This document shows positions 24,608 through 33,838 of a stretch of DNA of 64,000 nt, piece by piece (positions within the stretch are counted from its first letter, which is position 1; the number at the start of each line of letters is the position of its first letter). The stretch is from positions 124,001 to 188,000 of the forward strand of contig NZ_JAJAWH010000007.1 in NCBI RefSeq assembly GCF_020531965.1, written 5' to 3'. Under the pieces are notes generated by a model. That model saw nothing but the letters and a program-made list of their open reading frames with translations. It did no database searches and was not told the DNA's origin. Position numbers and translations under genes: made by a program. The stretch comes from Pseudorhizobium xiangyangii. GTDB taxonomy: Bacteria; Pseudomonadota; Alphaproteobacteria; Rhizobiales; Rhizobiaceae.

Positions 24608-25789
24608 TCAATCCTTGACGATCAGCTTGCGCGGTACGTTTGCAAAGCATTCGACGCCGGTATCGGTGATCAGAATGCTCTCCGTCGTCTCGAAGCCCAT
24701 GCCCTCGAGCCAGAGACCTGTCATGAAATGGAAGGTCATTCCGGGCTTGAGCTCCGTACGATCACCCGGGCGCAGGCTCATCGTGCGCTCGCCCCAATCC
24801 GGCGGATAAGACAGACCGATCGGGTAGCCGGTACGATTGTCTTTCACGATCCCGTATTTCTTGAGGACCGTGAAGAAGGCATTGGCAATGTCTTCGCAGG
24901 TATTGCCGGGCTTGGCGACTGCAAGACCGGCCTCCATCCCCTCGAGCGTCGCCTTTTCGGCGTCGAGGAATGCCTGCGTTGGCTTGCCGAGGAATACGGT
25001 GCGCGAAAGCGGCAGATGGTAGCGATTATAGCAGCCGGCAATCTCGAAGAACGTGCCCTCCCCCTTCTTCATAGGCTTGTCATCCCAGGTGAGGTGAGGT
25101 GCTGAAGCTTCCTTGCCCGACGGCAGGAGTGGGACGATCGCCGGATAGTCGCCACCTATGCCGTCAACACCGCGGGTCCCGGCATCATAGATTTCAGCCA
25201 CCAGATCGCATTTGCGCATACCCACCTCGATCTTGTCGAAGATGCGCTGATGCATTGCTTCAACAATCCGCGCGGCGTTACGCATATACTTAATCTCGGT
25301 CTCGCTCTTGACCGCGCGCTGCCAGTTCACGAGCGCGGTTGCGTCAACGAAGCGGGCGTTCGGCAGGTGCTTCTGTAGTGATGCGAAAGCTGCCGCCGAG
25401 AACCAGTAGTTATCCATCTCGACGCCGATCGCCAGCTTGTCGAGACCGCGCTCAGCCAGCTTGCCCGAGAGATAGTCCATCGGGTGCCGCTCCGTGGACT
25501 GCACGTAATGGTCCGGATAGCCGATGATGTTTTCATGTTTCAGATAGGCCGTGAACTTGGCGCCGTTGGCATCCTGCCCACGGCCGTACCAGATCGGCTC
25601 GCCCGTTGGCGGCACGACAACGCACTGGTGCACGTAGAAGGACCAACCGTCGTAGCCCGTCAGCCAGTTCATGTTCGATGGATCGCTGACGATCAGAACC
25701 TCTATGCCCTTGGCTTCCATGGCACGCCGGGTCTTTTCCAGCCGTGCGGCATATTCCTCGCGGGAGAACTTCAGATTAGGTCCAGTCAT
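24608..25789 (-). CDS. doeA: Ectoine hydrolase (EutD/DoeA)
   Basis: A 393-residue M24-peptidase-like (creatinase fold) enzyme opening the ectoine ring to N-acetyl-diaminobutyrate. The N-terminal creatinase domain (about 1-160) contains VSDPSNMNWLTGYDGWSFY. The C-terminal pita-bread domain has RIVEAMHQRIFDKIEVG and FFEIAGCYNRYHLPLSRTVF. As in DoeA, the usual full metal-ligand set of M24 peptidases is not evident. Adjacent doeB and upstream eutABC support the assignment. Confidence 0.93.
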   Translation of the reverse strand: MTGPNLKFSREEYAARLEKTRRAMEAKGIEVLIVSDPSNMNWLTGYDGWSFYVHQCVVVPPTGEPIWYGRGQDANGAKFTAYLKHENIIGYPDHYVQSTERHPMDYLSGKLAERGLDKLAIGVEMDNYWFSAAAFASLQKHLPNARFVDATALVNWQRAVKSETEIKYMRNAARIVEAMHQRIFDKIEVGMRKCDLVAEIYDAGTRGVDGIGGDYPAIVPLLPSGKEASAPHLTWDDKPMKKGEGTFFEIAGCYNRYHLPLSRTVFLGKPTQAFLDAEKATLEGMEAGLAVAKPGNTCEDIANAFFTVLKKYGIVKDNRTGYPIGLSYPPDWGERTMSLRPGDRTELKPGMTFHFMTGLWLEGMGFETTESILITDTGVECFANVPRKLIVKD

Positions 25790-25822
25790 ACTCTTCCCTT
25801 CCTGCCCGGCATTCCAGCCGGC

Positions 25823-26815
25823 TCAACTTTCAATTGGCGTACCGGCGCCGGCGGCATTTGCCCGCGCGAAGGCGTTTGTGGCGATGGCGGTGTCCTGGAT
25901 GCCGGTACCGGTGAGGTCGGCAAGCGTGATCTGGTCAACGCTCGCTCTGCCGCGATGAAGCCCGGCGACGACCTCGCCCAGTTGGGCGAATTCAGCGTCG
26001 GCGGAGACAAGCCCTGCTTCGATTGCGTGATGCAGCTCCCCGAGCCGCCGCGTCTGCTTCAGGCTGTCAGCGACATAGACATCGACATTGGCGATGACCG
26101 ACGGATCGATCTCGTTCTTGTGTTCGGCATCCGAACCCATGGCCGTCACATGCTGGCCGGATCGAAGCCACCCTGCCTTCAGGATCGGCGTCTCCGACGG
26201 AGTCGTGGTCACGATGATATCGGCGCTTGCAATTGCAGCCTCAGGATCAGCTTCCGCTCTCACCGGAAAACGGAGCTTCGCGGTCAGTTCTGCGGCCGCG
26301 GCCTCCGCCTTGGCCAGATCACGCGCCCAAATGCGCGCCTCGCTGATAGGGCGAACCAACACCAGCGCCTCGAGCTGAAGCTTCGCCTGCATGCCGGCAC
26401 CAAAGACCGTGGCAACCCTGGAATCCGGACGTGAAAGGTATTTGGCTGCAACGGCACCCGCCGCGGCGGTTCGCACATCGGTCAGGTAACCGTTGTCCAG
26501 TAATAGTGCCTGCACAAGTCCGGTCTTGGCCGACAGCAACACCATCATTCCATTGGTGCTGGGCAGGCCGATCTTCGGATTGTCGAAAAAACCGGGGCTG
26601 ATCTTGATGGCGAACCCGTCCAGACCCGGCACATAGGCAGTCTTCACATCCACTTCGCCTCGATGTTCAGGAATATCGAGCCGCAGGATGGGCGGCATGG
26701 CCACAGGTTTGGTAGCCAGGGCATTGAAAGCCCCCTCGACACAAGCGATCGCATCCAGATCCAACTGCACCAGCCGGCGCAACTCCCGCTCGGTCAGAAT
26801 GATCATCCGGCTCAT
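25823..26815 (-). CDS. eutC: Ectoine utilization protein EutC (ornithine cyclodeaminase-like)
   Basis: A 330-residue member of the ornithine cyclodeaminase/mu-crystallin family. The Rossmann motif is VATVFGAGMQAKLQLEAL. The substrate side includes VDVKTAYVPGLDGFAIKISPGF and TSNGMM-like STNGMMVLLSA. It overlaps eutB by 4 bp and sits in the fixed eutA-eutB-eutC order of (hydroxy)ectoine clusters. Its exact reaction is unsettled; with EutA and EutB it is thought to help convert hydroxyectoine to ectoine. Confidence 0.9.
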   Translation of the reverse strand: MSRMIILTERELRRLVQLDLDAIACVEGAFNALATKPVAMPPILRLDIPEHRGEVDVKTAYVPGLDGFAIKISPGFFDNPKIGLPSTNGMMVLLSAKTGLVQALLLDNGYLTDVRTAAAGAVAAKYLSRPDSRVATVFGAGMQAKLQLEALVLVRPISEARIWARDLAKAEAAAAELTAKLRFPVRAEADPEAAIASADIIVTTTPSETPILKAGWLRSGQHVTAMGSDAEHKNEIDPSVIANVDVYVADSLKQTRRLGELHHAIEAGLVSADAEFAQLGEVVAGLHRGRASVDQITLADLTGTGIQDTAIATNAFARANAAGAGTPIES

Positions 26816-27813
26816 GCGGCATTCCTTCCATAGATGTCATCGCCGTTGATGATCCGCCGGTGACGCTCCATGTCGATGTTGCGACCGGAAAGGATGGCAA
26901 CCATCGGCCCGGAACTGCCAATTTTGCCTGCTAAAATCGCGGCAATTCCCACGGCGGCAGCGCCCTCGATGACCTCGCGTTCCACGGCATATGCATGGCG
27001 AATACCGGCCGCGATTTCCGCTTCGGACAAGAGGATGACGTCATCTAGAAGATCGTGACACATGGCAAAGGTGACGCGGTTGTCGAGACCAACGCCACCG
27101 CCAAGCGAATCGGCAAGGCTCGACACCTCCTCGACCAGCACGGGCTCGCCGGCATCGAGACTTGCCTTCATCGCGGCACCACTTTCCATCGTAAGGCCGA
27201 TGATACGTACCGAGGGCTTCAGGCCTTTGACTGCCGCTGCAACGCCGGCCGCAAGACCTCCGCCGGAAAGCGGTACCAATAGGGTCGCAGCGTCGGGCAG
27301 CTGGTCGAGAATTTCGAGACCCAGTGTCCCCTGCCCGGCAACCACCGCCGGATGGTCGAACGGCGGCACCATCACCAGCCCCTCTTCCGCCACCAGGCGA
27401 TCGACCTCCTTCTGTGCCTCGTCCTGCGAACGTCCTACGATCCGGACATCGGCGCCCAGCCGGCGGATTTCCGAGACCTTGTTTTCCGGCACAAGTGACG
27501 ACATGCAGATCGTTGCTCTCGAGCCCTCCGCCTTGGCGGCAAAGGCAAGGGCGCGACCGTGATTTCCGGTGGAAGCAGCCACCACACCGCGCACCCGCTC
27601 TTCTGCGTCGAGCGAAAGAACCGCGTTGGTCGCACCGCGCAGCTTGAAGCTGCCGGTTGTCTGATGATGCTCCAGTTTCAAATGAACCGGCGAGCCCGCC
27701 AGCTCGGTCAACAAGGCGGACTGGATCATCGGCGTCACCAACACGCGGCCATCAATTCTCGCTGACGCGGCACGGATGTCGTCCAATTGAACCGGCAATC
27801 TCCTTGTGTTCAT
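26812..27813 (-). CDS. eutB: Hydroxyectoine utilization dehydratase EutB
   Basis: A 333-residue PLP enzyme of the threonine dehydratase fold type II. The PLP lysine is in TGSFKLRGATNA (Lys57), the phosphate-binding loop is PLSGGGLAAGVA, and ASTGNHGRALA is the substrate-binding segment. It lacks the C-terminal ACT domain of biosynthetic IlvA. Context among the eut genes points to dehydration of a hydroxyectoine-derived compound. Confidence 0.92.
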   Translation of the reverse strand: MNTRRLPVQLDDIRAASARIDGRVLVTPMIQSALLTELAGSPVHLKLEHHQTTGSFKLRGATNAVLSLDAEERVRGVVAASTGNHGRALAFAAKAEGSRATICMSSLVPENKVSEIRRLGADVRIVGRSQDEAQKEVDRLVAEEGLVMVPPFDHPAVVAGQGTLGLEILDQLPDAATLLVPLSGGGLAAGVAAAVKGLKPSVRIIGLTMESGAAMKASLDAGEPVLVEEVSSLADSLGGGVGLDNRVTFAMCHDLLDDVILLSEAEIAAGIRHAYAVEREVIEGAAAVGIAAILAGKIGSSGPMVAILSGRNIDMERHRRIINGDDIYGRNAA

Positions 27814-27817
27814 GACA

Positions 27818-28618
27818 TCAACCTTCCGGATACGGCTTCGTCATCAGCGTGCCCAGTTCGGGGCGAGCCGCCGTCTCACCGCAGAGCCTCAGGCAGGCCC
27901 ATGCCGTGGCGAGATTGCTGCTGACCATGGGTTTGCCGATTTCTGGTTCGATGCGTGCCGCGACCTGAGCAGCTCGTACTGCCGTGCATGAAACGAACAG
28001 CGCATCTGACTGCGGCGCCGTTGCAGCAACAGCAGCCGAGACCAGCTCGTCCGAAGCAATCCGCGCCATTTCCCGGTCATCGTCGAGGCCGAGGCAGGTA
28101 AAGCGGTCGATCTGAAAACCGAGGCCTGCGAAATACTGCGCCATCGGGCGACTGGTTTCGACAGTGTATGGCGTAAGTATCGAGATGCGCCGTGCACCTA
28201 CTGCCTTCAGCCCCTTGACCGCTGCCGCCGTCGGCGTCACGACGGCGACACCGGGCTTGGCCTGCCGGATGGCACTTTCGATCTTTTCGTCACCAATGAC
28301 GACCGAAGCGGAGGTGCACGAATACATGACGACGTCCAGCGCCTCCCCCGGCAGAATGAGGGAAGCGCCCTGCGTCAACACCGGCTGCATCTTCAGCAGG
28401 TTCTCAGGCGTCGTCGGATTGGCGTAGGGGATGCGGCTCACGTAAACACCGATGCGCTCGCTTGCCACAATCCGCTGGAAATCGACTTCCGTCGTGTGAT
28501 CGGTAGCAAGGATCAAGAGCCCGATGCGCTTTGCAAGCGGCCTGTCGTCCAGTCGCGGTTTGGCGTTGGTTTGTATTATTTCAACAGCACCGCCCATGTC
28601 AGTCGTCCATTCGTGCAT
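27818..28618 (-). CDS. eutA: Ectoine utilization protein EutA (Asp/Glu racemase superfamily)
   Basis: A 266-residue protein of the maleate isomerase/Asp-Glu racemase superfamily. The two expected cysteines lie in VMYSCTSASVVIG and LFVSCTAVRAAQ. The start at 28618 has GGAGG six bases upstream and overlaps the end of ehuD by 20 bp; other in-frame ATGs exist at 28597 and 28648. It is the first of the eutABC genes. Confidence 0.9.
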   Translation of the reverse strand: MHEWTTDMGGAVEIIQTNAKPRLDDRPLAKRIGLLILATDHTTEVDFQRIVASERIGVYVSRIPYANPTTPENLLKMQPVLTQGASLILPGEALDVVMYSCTSASVVIGDEKIESAIRQAKPGVAVVTPTAAAVKGLKAVGARRISILTPYTVETSRPMAQYFAGLGFQIDRFTCLGLDDDREMARIASDELVSAAVAATAPQSDALFVSCTAVRAAQVAARIEPEIGKPMVSSNLATAWACLRLCGETAARPELGTLMTKPYPEG

Positions 28619-29258
28619 AACGCTCCTCCAGCCAACGCAGTCCGACAACCGAGATCAGGCTGATCACCAGGAAGAAGATCCCCACCAGCGTCATCGGCTC
28701 GATGTAGCGATAGTTGCTGTTGGCGATGCTCTTGGCCTGGTTCATCAGTTCCAGCACCGTGATGGCGGAGAGCAGCGGGGTCTCCTTGAACATGGCGATG
28801 AAATAATTGGCGAGCGCCGGGATCATTGGTGGCAGCGCCTGCGGCAGGATCACGTGGACCCAGGTCTGTGGCGTCGTGAGGTTCGCCGCCTTGGCAGCTT
28901 CCCACTGTCCGCGCGGCACATTCTCGATGCCCGCGCGATACACCTCGGCGGTGTAAGTCGCGTAGTGGATGCCGATACCAATGACGCCCGCCACCAGCGG
29001 TGATAGCCGGATGCCGATGTCCGGCAGGACGTAAAAGATGAAATAGAGCTGCACCAAGAGAGGCGTGCCGCGAATGAACTCGGACACGAAGCCCACCGTG
29101 CGCGAGACTGCCGGGATCGGCGACCGGCGCATGATCGCCAGAAGAAGACCGACCACAGCCGCTACGGCAGCTCCCAGCACCGTGGCCAGGATTGTGATCT
29201 TGAACCCTTCCAGCAGGGTCGGCATGATCTGCCAGACGAATGCCCAATCCCATTCCAT
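28599..29258 (-). CDS. ehuD: Ectoine/hydroxyectoine ABC transporter permease EhuD
   Basis: A 219-residue HisM-type polar amino-acid permease. Five or so helices are visible, with the EAA loop YRAGIENVPRGQWEAAKAANLT and the ILPQALPPMIPALANYF motif. It starts 2 bp after the ehuC stop and is coupled to eutA downstream. Confidence 0.93.
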   Translation of the reverse strand: MEWDWAFVWQIMPTLLEGFKITILATVLGAAVAAVVGLLLAIMRRSPIPAVSRTVGFVSEFIRGTPLLVQLYFIFYVLPDIGIRLSPLVAGVIGIGIHYATYTAEVYRAGIENVPRGQWEAAKAANLTTPQTWVHVILPQALPPMIPALANYFIAMFKETPLLSAITVLELMNQAKSIANSNYRYIEPMTLVGIFFLVISLISVVGLRWLEERYARMDD

Positions 29259-29260
29259 CG

Positions 29261-29920
29261 TCAGGACCTCACGCCATCAAGGTTTCTCGACATCCGACGT
29301 TCCAACCAGCGCATGGCCGTGGAGATTGTCCATGACATCGCAAAGTAGAGGATGAGGATCATCGTGAACGGAATGAGCGTATTGCCGGTCTGCGCCCGCA
29401 CGACCTGAGCCTGGAAAGTCATGTCCGTGAGCGATATCAGTGAGACCACCGCGGTCCCCTTCAAAAGCTCGATTGCGTTGTTGCCAAATGTCGGCAGCAT
29501 GAGCGGAAGGGCCTGAGGCAGGATCACATACCGCATGCGCTGGTACCGCGAGAGATTTAGGGCCACGCATGCCTCTGTCTGCTCGCGCCCGATCGCCTTG
29601 ACGGCGCCGCGCACGACCTCGGCACCGTAGGCGCCGACATTGAGGCCGAGAGCCAGCACACCGGCCTGCAGCGGCGTCAGGGTCAGACCCGCCAAGGGAA
29701 GTACGAAATAGACCCAAAAGAGCTGGACGAAGATCGACGTGCCGCGGAAGAACTCGATATAGGTCGTAGCAAGGGCGCGCACCGCGAAGATGCGTGACAG
29801 CCGGCCAAGCCCTGCCAGGAACGCCATGACCAGTGCCAGAGCCGAGCCCATAATGGTCAGCTGCAACGTTACCAGTGCGCCCTCAAGAATGAGCGTCAAA
29901 TAGCCGGACCATACCGACAT
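29261..29920 (-). CDS. ehuC: Ectoine/hydroxyectoine ABC transporter permease EhuC
   Basis: A 219-residue HisM/HisQ-type permease with FRGTSIFVQLFWVYF and the EAA loop VRGAVKAIGREQTEACVALN. Start 29920 (MSVWSGYLT) follows GGAAAG at 9 nt and gives standard length. A TTG at 29983 is possible but lies inside the intercistronic hairpins. It forms the membrane pair with EhuD. Confidence 0.92.
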   Translation of the reverse strand: MSVWSGYLTLILEGALVTLQLTIMGSALALVMAFLAGLGRLSRIFAVRALATTYIEFFRGTSIFVQLFWVYFVLPLAGLTLTPLQAGVLALGLNVGAYGAEVVRGAVKAIGREQTEACVALNLSRYQRMRYVILPQALPLMLPTFGNNAIELLKGTAVVSLISLTDMTFQAQVVRAQTGNTLIPFTMILILYFAMSWTISTAMRWLERRMSRNLDGVRS

Positions 29921-29966
29921 CAGCGATTGCTTTCCATCGTCGAGGTTATCGAAGAAATTGCGGTGA

Positions 29967-30006
29967 GGGAGGCGAGCCTCCAATCGAGGCCAGGCATCCT
30001 TGCCCG
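29967..30006 (-). other. Intercistronic hairpins between ehuB and ehuC
   Basis: Overlapping inverted repeats follow the ehuB stop: GGAGGC-GA-GCCTCC (29967-29980), GCCTC-N5-GAGGC (29975-29989), and a GU-containing stem with arms at 29989-29994 and 30001-30006. The first two are mutually exclusive. No T-run follows. Likely an mRNA stabiliser that favours binding-protein expression over the permeases. Confidence 0.45.
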
Positions 30007-30030
30007 GCCCCGAGGGACTTCAACTGACAC

Positions 30031-30879
30031 TCACTGCGCAGCGCACTGCTTGTCGCGGCTGGTCGATATGGCGGCGGCGGCGGAGAAGCCGTAGGGTTCG
30101 ATGAGCTTTGCAAACTCACCGGATTCCTTGAGCTTCTTCAGTTCGACGTCGAACGCGTCGCGAAGGGCTACGTCATCCTTGTGGAAGGCGGCGCCATCGC
30201 AATAGACCGGTGCACCCTGTACCGGCGCGACGACCTCGAGGTTCGTATCGTTCGCCTTCTTGACAAGGTCGTGGATCGACAGCACCGGCAGCGAGTAGAC
30301 GTCGATGCGGCCGTCCTGCAGCATCTTGATGCCGCTCTGGCCGTCCGGAACGACGATCACGCGATCACGCGGAACACCAGCCTCAAGCGCCAGCTTTTCC
30401 TCGGTTCCACCGCCTGGAGCACCGATCTTGGCGTCCGGATTGTCGGCGATGTCCTTGTAGCTCGCGAACTTCAGCGGATTACCCTTTTTGACCGCGAAGG
30501 CCTCGGCGTCGCAAAGCACGGGCTCCGAATAGGCCACCGCATTGCACCGTTCCGGCTTCATGAACAGGCCCGCGGTAATTGCATCGTGACGACCGGCCTG
30601 CAGCCCGGGGATCATCGCACCGTATTCAGAGATGGATGCCACGACTTCCTTGACACCCATGCGTTCGAAAATGACCCGGGCAACGTCTGGAGCGGCACCC
30701 GATACTTTGCCGTCCGCACCTACCGCCGTGAAGGGCGGCTCGTTGGCGATCGCGATGCGGACAAAACCCTGTTCCTTGAGCTCTTCCAGCTTGCCGTCAT
30801 CAGCCATTGCATGCGTCCCGGCAGCGACAGAAAAGAGCGCCGAGAGACTGACGGCGGTCATCAACACTTTCATTCGCAT
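30031..30879 (-). CDS. ehuB: Ectoine/hydroxyectoine ABC transporter substrate-binding protein EhuB
   Basis: A 282-residue periplasmic binding protein of the amino-acid family 3. The signal peptide covers about 1-26 (LMTAVSLSALFSVAAGTHAMA). The mature domain has VRIANEPPFTAVG-type pattern, DGKVSGAAPDVARVIFERMG and GRHDAITAGLFMKPERC. Linked to EhuA, EhuC and EhuD and the eut/doe genes, it captures ectoine and hydroxyectoine. Confidence 0.93.
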   Translation of the reverse strand: MRMKVLMTAVSLSALFSVAAGTHAMADDGKLEELKEQGFVRIAIANEPPFTAVGADGKVSGAAPDVARVIFERMGVKEVVASISEYGAMIPGLQAGRHDAITAGLFMKPERCNAVAYSEPVLCDAEAFAVKKGNPLKFASYKDIADNPDAKIGAPGGGTEEKLALEAGVPRDRVIVVPDGQSGIKMLQDGRIDVYSLPVLSIHDLVKKANDTNLEVVAPVQGAPVYCDGAAFHKDDVALRDAFDVELKKLKESGEFAKLIEPYGFSAAAAISTSRDKQCAAQ

Positions 30880-30934
30880 GTTCCCTACTCCTTATGAGTT
30901 TTTCTGTTTCAGGCAGTGTCGGCCGTGAACGCGG

Positions 30935-31720
30935 TCAGACGCGGTGCCCCGCCGCTATGATCTTGCGCAGGAAGGTTTGCGTGCGCTCCTGCTTCGGGTT
31001 TCTGAAGATCTCTTCCGGCTTGCCTTGCTCGACGATCTTGCCACGATCGAAAAACAGCACGCGGTCGGCAAAGTCGTGGGCGAACCCCATCTCATGGGTC
31101 ACCAGCAGCATCGTCATGTCCGTTTCGGCAGCGAGGTGTTTCATGACGTTCAGCACCTCCTCCACTAGTTCCGGATCCAGTGCGGACGTCACTTCGTCGA
31201 ACAGCATGATCTTGGGTGAAAGAGCCAGGGCACGAGCAATCGCCGCCCGCTGCTTCTGCCCTCCGGAAAGCTGCGCCGGGACACTCCTTGCCTTGTCGGC
31301 CATGCCGACCATGTCGAGCAATTCCATTGCTCGTTTCTCGGCGTCGCCGCGCTTGACGCCCTGGGTGAGCATCGGCGCAAGAGTGACGTTGTCGAGGACG
31401 CACTTGTGGGGAAAGAGATTGAAGTGCTGGAAGACCATGCCGATTTTGCTGCGCATCCGACGGAGATGAGCCTCATCGGCGGCAACAAGATCCGCACCTT
31501 TTTTCATGTGATAGAGCTGATCGCCGTCGATCTGGATATGACCGCCGCTGATCGTTTCCAGCGTCATCAGGATCCGCAGGATCGTCGTTTTACCAGAGCC
31601 CGACGGGCCGATGAGCGCAAGCTTCTCCCCTGGCATCACGTCCATCGACAGACCGTCCAGTACGGTCAGCGGGCCGTACCTCTTCACGATGTTGTCGATC
31701 CGGATGATAGGCTGCGGCAT
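30935..31720 (-). CDS. ehuA: Ectoine/hydroxyectoine ABC transporter ATP-binding protein EhuA
   Basis: A 261-residue ABC ATPase with Walker [10 protein letters not shown] (about residues 38-46), Q-loop [12 protein letters not shown], signature [15 protein letters not shown] and Walker [13 protein letters not shown]. It is first in the ehuABCD-eutABC-doeAB transcription unit. It lies 122 bp downstream of enuR with a TGACAAT half-site in the spacer. Confidence 0.93.
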   Translation of the reverse strand: MPQPIIRIDNIVKRYGPLTVLDGLSMDVMPGEKLALIGPSGSGKTTILRILMTLETISGGHIQIDGDQLYHMKKGADLVAADEAHLRRMRSKIGMVFQHFNLFPHKCVLDNVTLAPMLTQGVKRGDAEKRAMELLDMVGMADKARSVPAQLSGGQKQRAAIARALALSPKIMLFDEVTSALDPELVEEVLNVMKHLAAETDMTMLLVTHEMGFAHDFADRVLFFDRGKIVEQGKPEEIFRNPKQERTQTFLRKIIAAGHRV

Positions 31721-31801
31721 TCATGTCTCTCCCTGTTGAGACAAGCACTGCGCCTACGATGGAGGCCTCACAAAATCATGTCAATTCGGAAAATAATATC
31801 A

Positions 31802-31808
31802 TGACAAT
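31802..31808 (+). promoter_or_regulatory. TGACAAT half-site upstream of ehuA
   Basis: The same TGACAAT heptamer forms both arms of the enuR-asnC palindrome at 33258-33287. Here it pairs loosely with TGTCA at 31779-31783 (N18). It is a candidate EnuR or AsnC contact in the ehuA promoter region; the evidence is motif recurrence only. Confidence 0.35.
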
Positions 31809-31842
31809 ATTTATGAGTGTGCTCAATTGCTGAGCGTTTACT

Positions 31843-33228
31843 TCAAATCGCAAGCAAGAGTGCTTCCGGGTCCCCAAGCGCCAGCGATGCCACAACGCCT
31901 AGACCGGTCCTCAGATCCGCTTCAGAGGTCGAGCCCAGTGAAATGCGGACAGCGGGCGCCCAGCCCTGGCCGGCAGTACGGAACGATGTCCCCGGCGCGA
32001 TTGCCACGCCGTGCAATCTCGCTTGGGAGACAAAACCCTCTTCCGTGTGCGCTCCCGAAAGCGGCAGCCAGACATGCAGGCCCTGCCGATGGGTGTAGTA
32101 GCGCAATCCCGCAAGGGTGGTCTGAGCAATCTCATGGCGAGCCAGGAGCGCGCGGCGCTGCCACTCCACCAGCTCCATCGCCGTTCCGTCGCTGACCCAG
32201 CGGGTCGCGATTTCCGCCATCGCAGGGGTTGCCATCCAATTCAAGACCAGATGCCGGTTCGCTACCGCCGCGACGTAGCGATCCGGCGCCACGAGGTAAC
32301 CGATCCGCAGACCGGGTACCGTGATTTTGGTAAAACTGGTGACGTAGAGCGTGCGTTCCGGCGCATAGGCTGCAATGGGTGGAGGCCGGTCCGTCACCAG
32401 CGGCCCGAGAATGTCGTTCTCGATGATGGCGATGTCATGCCGGGCCGCGACCTCGGCCAAGGCTTCACGGCGCCCACTGCTCATCAGCGTCGCACGCGGA
32501 TTGATGACCGAAGGCTGGAGGAAGACCGCACGGATGGGACTTCTTCGGCAGGCCTCGTCCAACGCCTCGGGGATCATTCCCTCGTCATCGACCGCCAAGC
32601 CCTCCAGATGGATGCCCAGATAGGTTGAAAGCGGCACCAGTGTGTGGTGACTGACCGCTTCCGCCGCGACAATCGCGCCGGGCGGAGCAACGCTCATCAA
32701 GGCCACGGTCATGCCGGATGTAGCCCCGTTCGTGACATTCACGTTGAGCGGAGATACCTGTAGGCCACACAGGGAAAGCCATTCGGTAGCAACGGCGCGA
32801 TGGCGGGGAAAGACCACGTTTGGCCGGAAGGACAGGGCCGAACTCGACGGCAGGTTCTCGCCGAGCCATTCGAAAGCCTGGCGCATCCTCTCCAGATGGA
32901 TGTGGTCGCACACCGGCTTGAGAATGGAAAGGTCGATGACCTCGCCCAGGCGCTCGGGCAAGTAAGGCGGCTCCAGTTCCTGGCGCTGGGTTTGCACAAA
33001 CGTTCCACGCCCGATCTCCCCGGAAATCAGCCCGCGACGGATCAACTCATCATAGGCCCGACTTACGGTCTGGACGGAAATGACCAGATCCTCTGCCATT
33101 TTCCTGTGGGTCGGCAGTTTTGCGCCGTGCAACAGCCTGCCATCCTGAATGGCGCGAGCGATCTGCTCCGCCAAAGAGAGATAGGCCGGACGGCTGAGTT
33201 GGGTGGGATCTGGACGCCAATTTGTCAT
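31843..33228 (-). CDS. enuR: MocR/GntR-type regulator EnuR of ectoine catabolism
   Basis: A 461-residue chimera. Residues about 8-80 form a GntR winged helix (YLSLAEQIARAIQDGRLLHG, then RKMAEDLVISVQTVSRAYDEL). Residues about 110-460 form a fold-type I aminotransferase-like domain. The PLP lysine is Lys301 in VTSFTKITVPG, close to the Lys302 known in Ruegeria EnuR. EnuR represses ectoine catabolism until N-acetyl-diaminobutyrate or diaminobutyrate binds the PLP. It sits between the ehu-eut-doe operon and the divergent asnC gene, as in other clusters. Confidence 0.92.
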   Translation of the reverse strand: MTNWRPDPTQLSRPAYLSLAEQIARAIQDGRLLHGAKLPTHRKMAEDLVISVQTVSRAYDELIRRGLISGEIGRGTFVQTQRQELEPPYLPERLGEVIDLSILKPVCDHIHLERMRQAFEWLGENLPSSSALSFRPNVVFPRHRAVATEWLSLCGLQVSPLNVNVTNGATSGMTVALMSVAPPGAIVAAEAVSHHTLVPLSTYLGIHLEGLAVDDEGMIPEALDEACRRSPIRAVFLQPSVINPRATLMSSGRREALAEVAARHDIAIIENDILGPLVTDRPPPIAAYAPERTLYVTSFTKITVPGLRIGYLVAPDRYVAAVANRHLVLNWMATPAMAEIATRWVSDGTAMELVEWQRRALLARHEIAQTTLAGLRYYTHRQGLHVWLPLSGAHTEEGFVSQARLHGVAIAPGTSFRTAGQGWAPAVRISLGSTSEADLRTGLGVVASLALGDPEALLLAI

Positions 33229-33257
33229 GATTCAAATCTGCGAGAAATCAGTTCAAT

Positions 33258-33287
33258 TGACAATGAGAAAATGACTTCCCATTGTCA
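33258..33287. promoter_or_regulatory. Palindrome in the enuR-asnC intergenic region
   Basis: TGACAATG, 14 bp, CATTGTCA: a perfect 8-bp inverted repeat between the divergent enuR and asnC genes. Part of it coincides with TTGACA at 33257-33262, a possible -35 of asnC. It is the probable operator for EnuR and/or the AsnC regulator. Confidence 0.55.
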
Positions 33288-33315
33288 TCCTCAACAGCAG
33301 TGAATGGAATTTCCC

Positions 33316-33807
33316 ATGAAACTTGACGCCATCGACTTGCGCATTCTGGAAGCTGTCCAGAACGATGGCCGCATTACCAAACTGGCGCTGGCGGAAAAGG
33401 TAGGGCTATCGCCTACGCCGTGCTGGTTGCGCCTCAGGAAACTGGAGAAGGCGGGCATCATCACAAGTTACCATGCCCGCGTTTCGCCGCGACGCATCGC
33501 ACCTGTTGCCAGCGCCATGGTGGAGATCACGCTTTCCAACCACCGACAGACCGATTTTGAGCGTTTCGAGCGCGCCGTCGCGGCCATTCCAGAGATCACC
33601 TGCTGCTGGTCGGTCGGCGGCGGTGTCGATTATATCCTGAAGGTCGTAGCAACCGATATCGACGCCTATCAGCGGCTCATCGACGGGCTTCTCGATCGGG
33701 AACTCGGCATCGAGCGCTATTTTACCTACATCGTGACGAAGACCGTCAAGGAGACGGATCTGCCTATCGCGACCATATTCGCTCCGGAAACTGGTGCGAT
33801 TTCATAG
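33316..33807 (+). CDS. asnC: Lrp/AsnC family regulator of ectoine degradation (DoeX/AsnC)
   Basis: A 163-residue regulator. Its N-terminal HTH reads DLRILEAVQNDGRITKLALAE with LSPTPCWLRLRKLEKAGII. The C-terminal RAM domain includes SVGGGVDYILKVVATDIDAY. Start 33316 has GGAA upstream; an ATG at 33304 is less well placed. AsnC proteins accompany enuR in ectoine clusters and activate catabolism in response to pathway intermediates. It is divergent from enuR and upstream of the dehydrogenase/aminotransferase pair. Confidence 0.92.
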   Translation: MKLDAIDLRILEAVQNDGRITKLALAEKVGLSPTPCWLRLRKLEKAGIITSYHARVSPRRIAPVASAMVEITLSNHRQTDFERFERAVAAIPEITCCWSVGGGVDYILKVVATDIDAYQRLIDGLLDRELGIERYFTYIVTKTVKETDLPIATIFAPETGAIS

Positions 33808-33838
33808 ACCATCTCGGTGCCTAAGCGCGGGCATTTTA

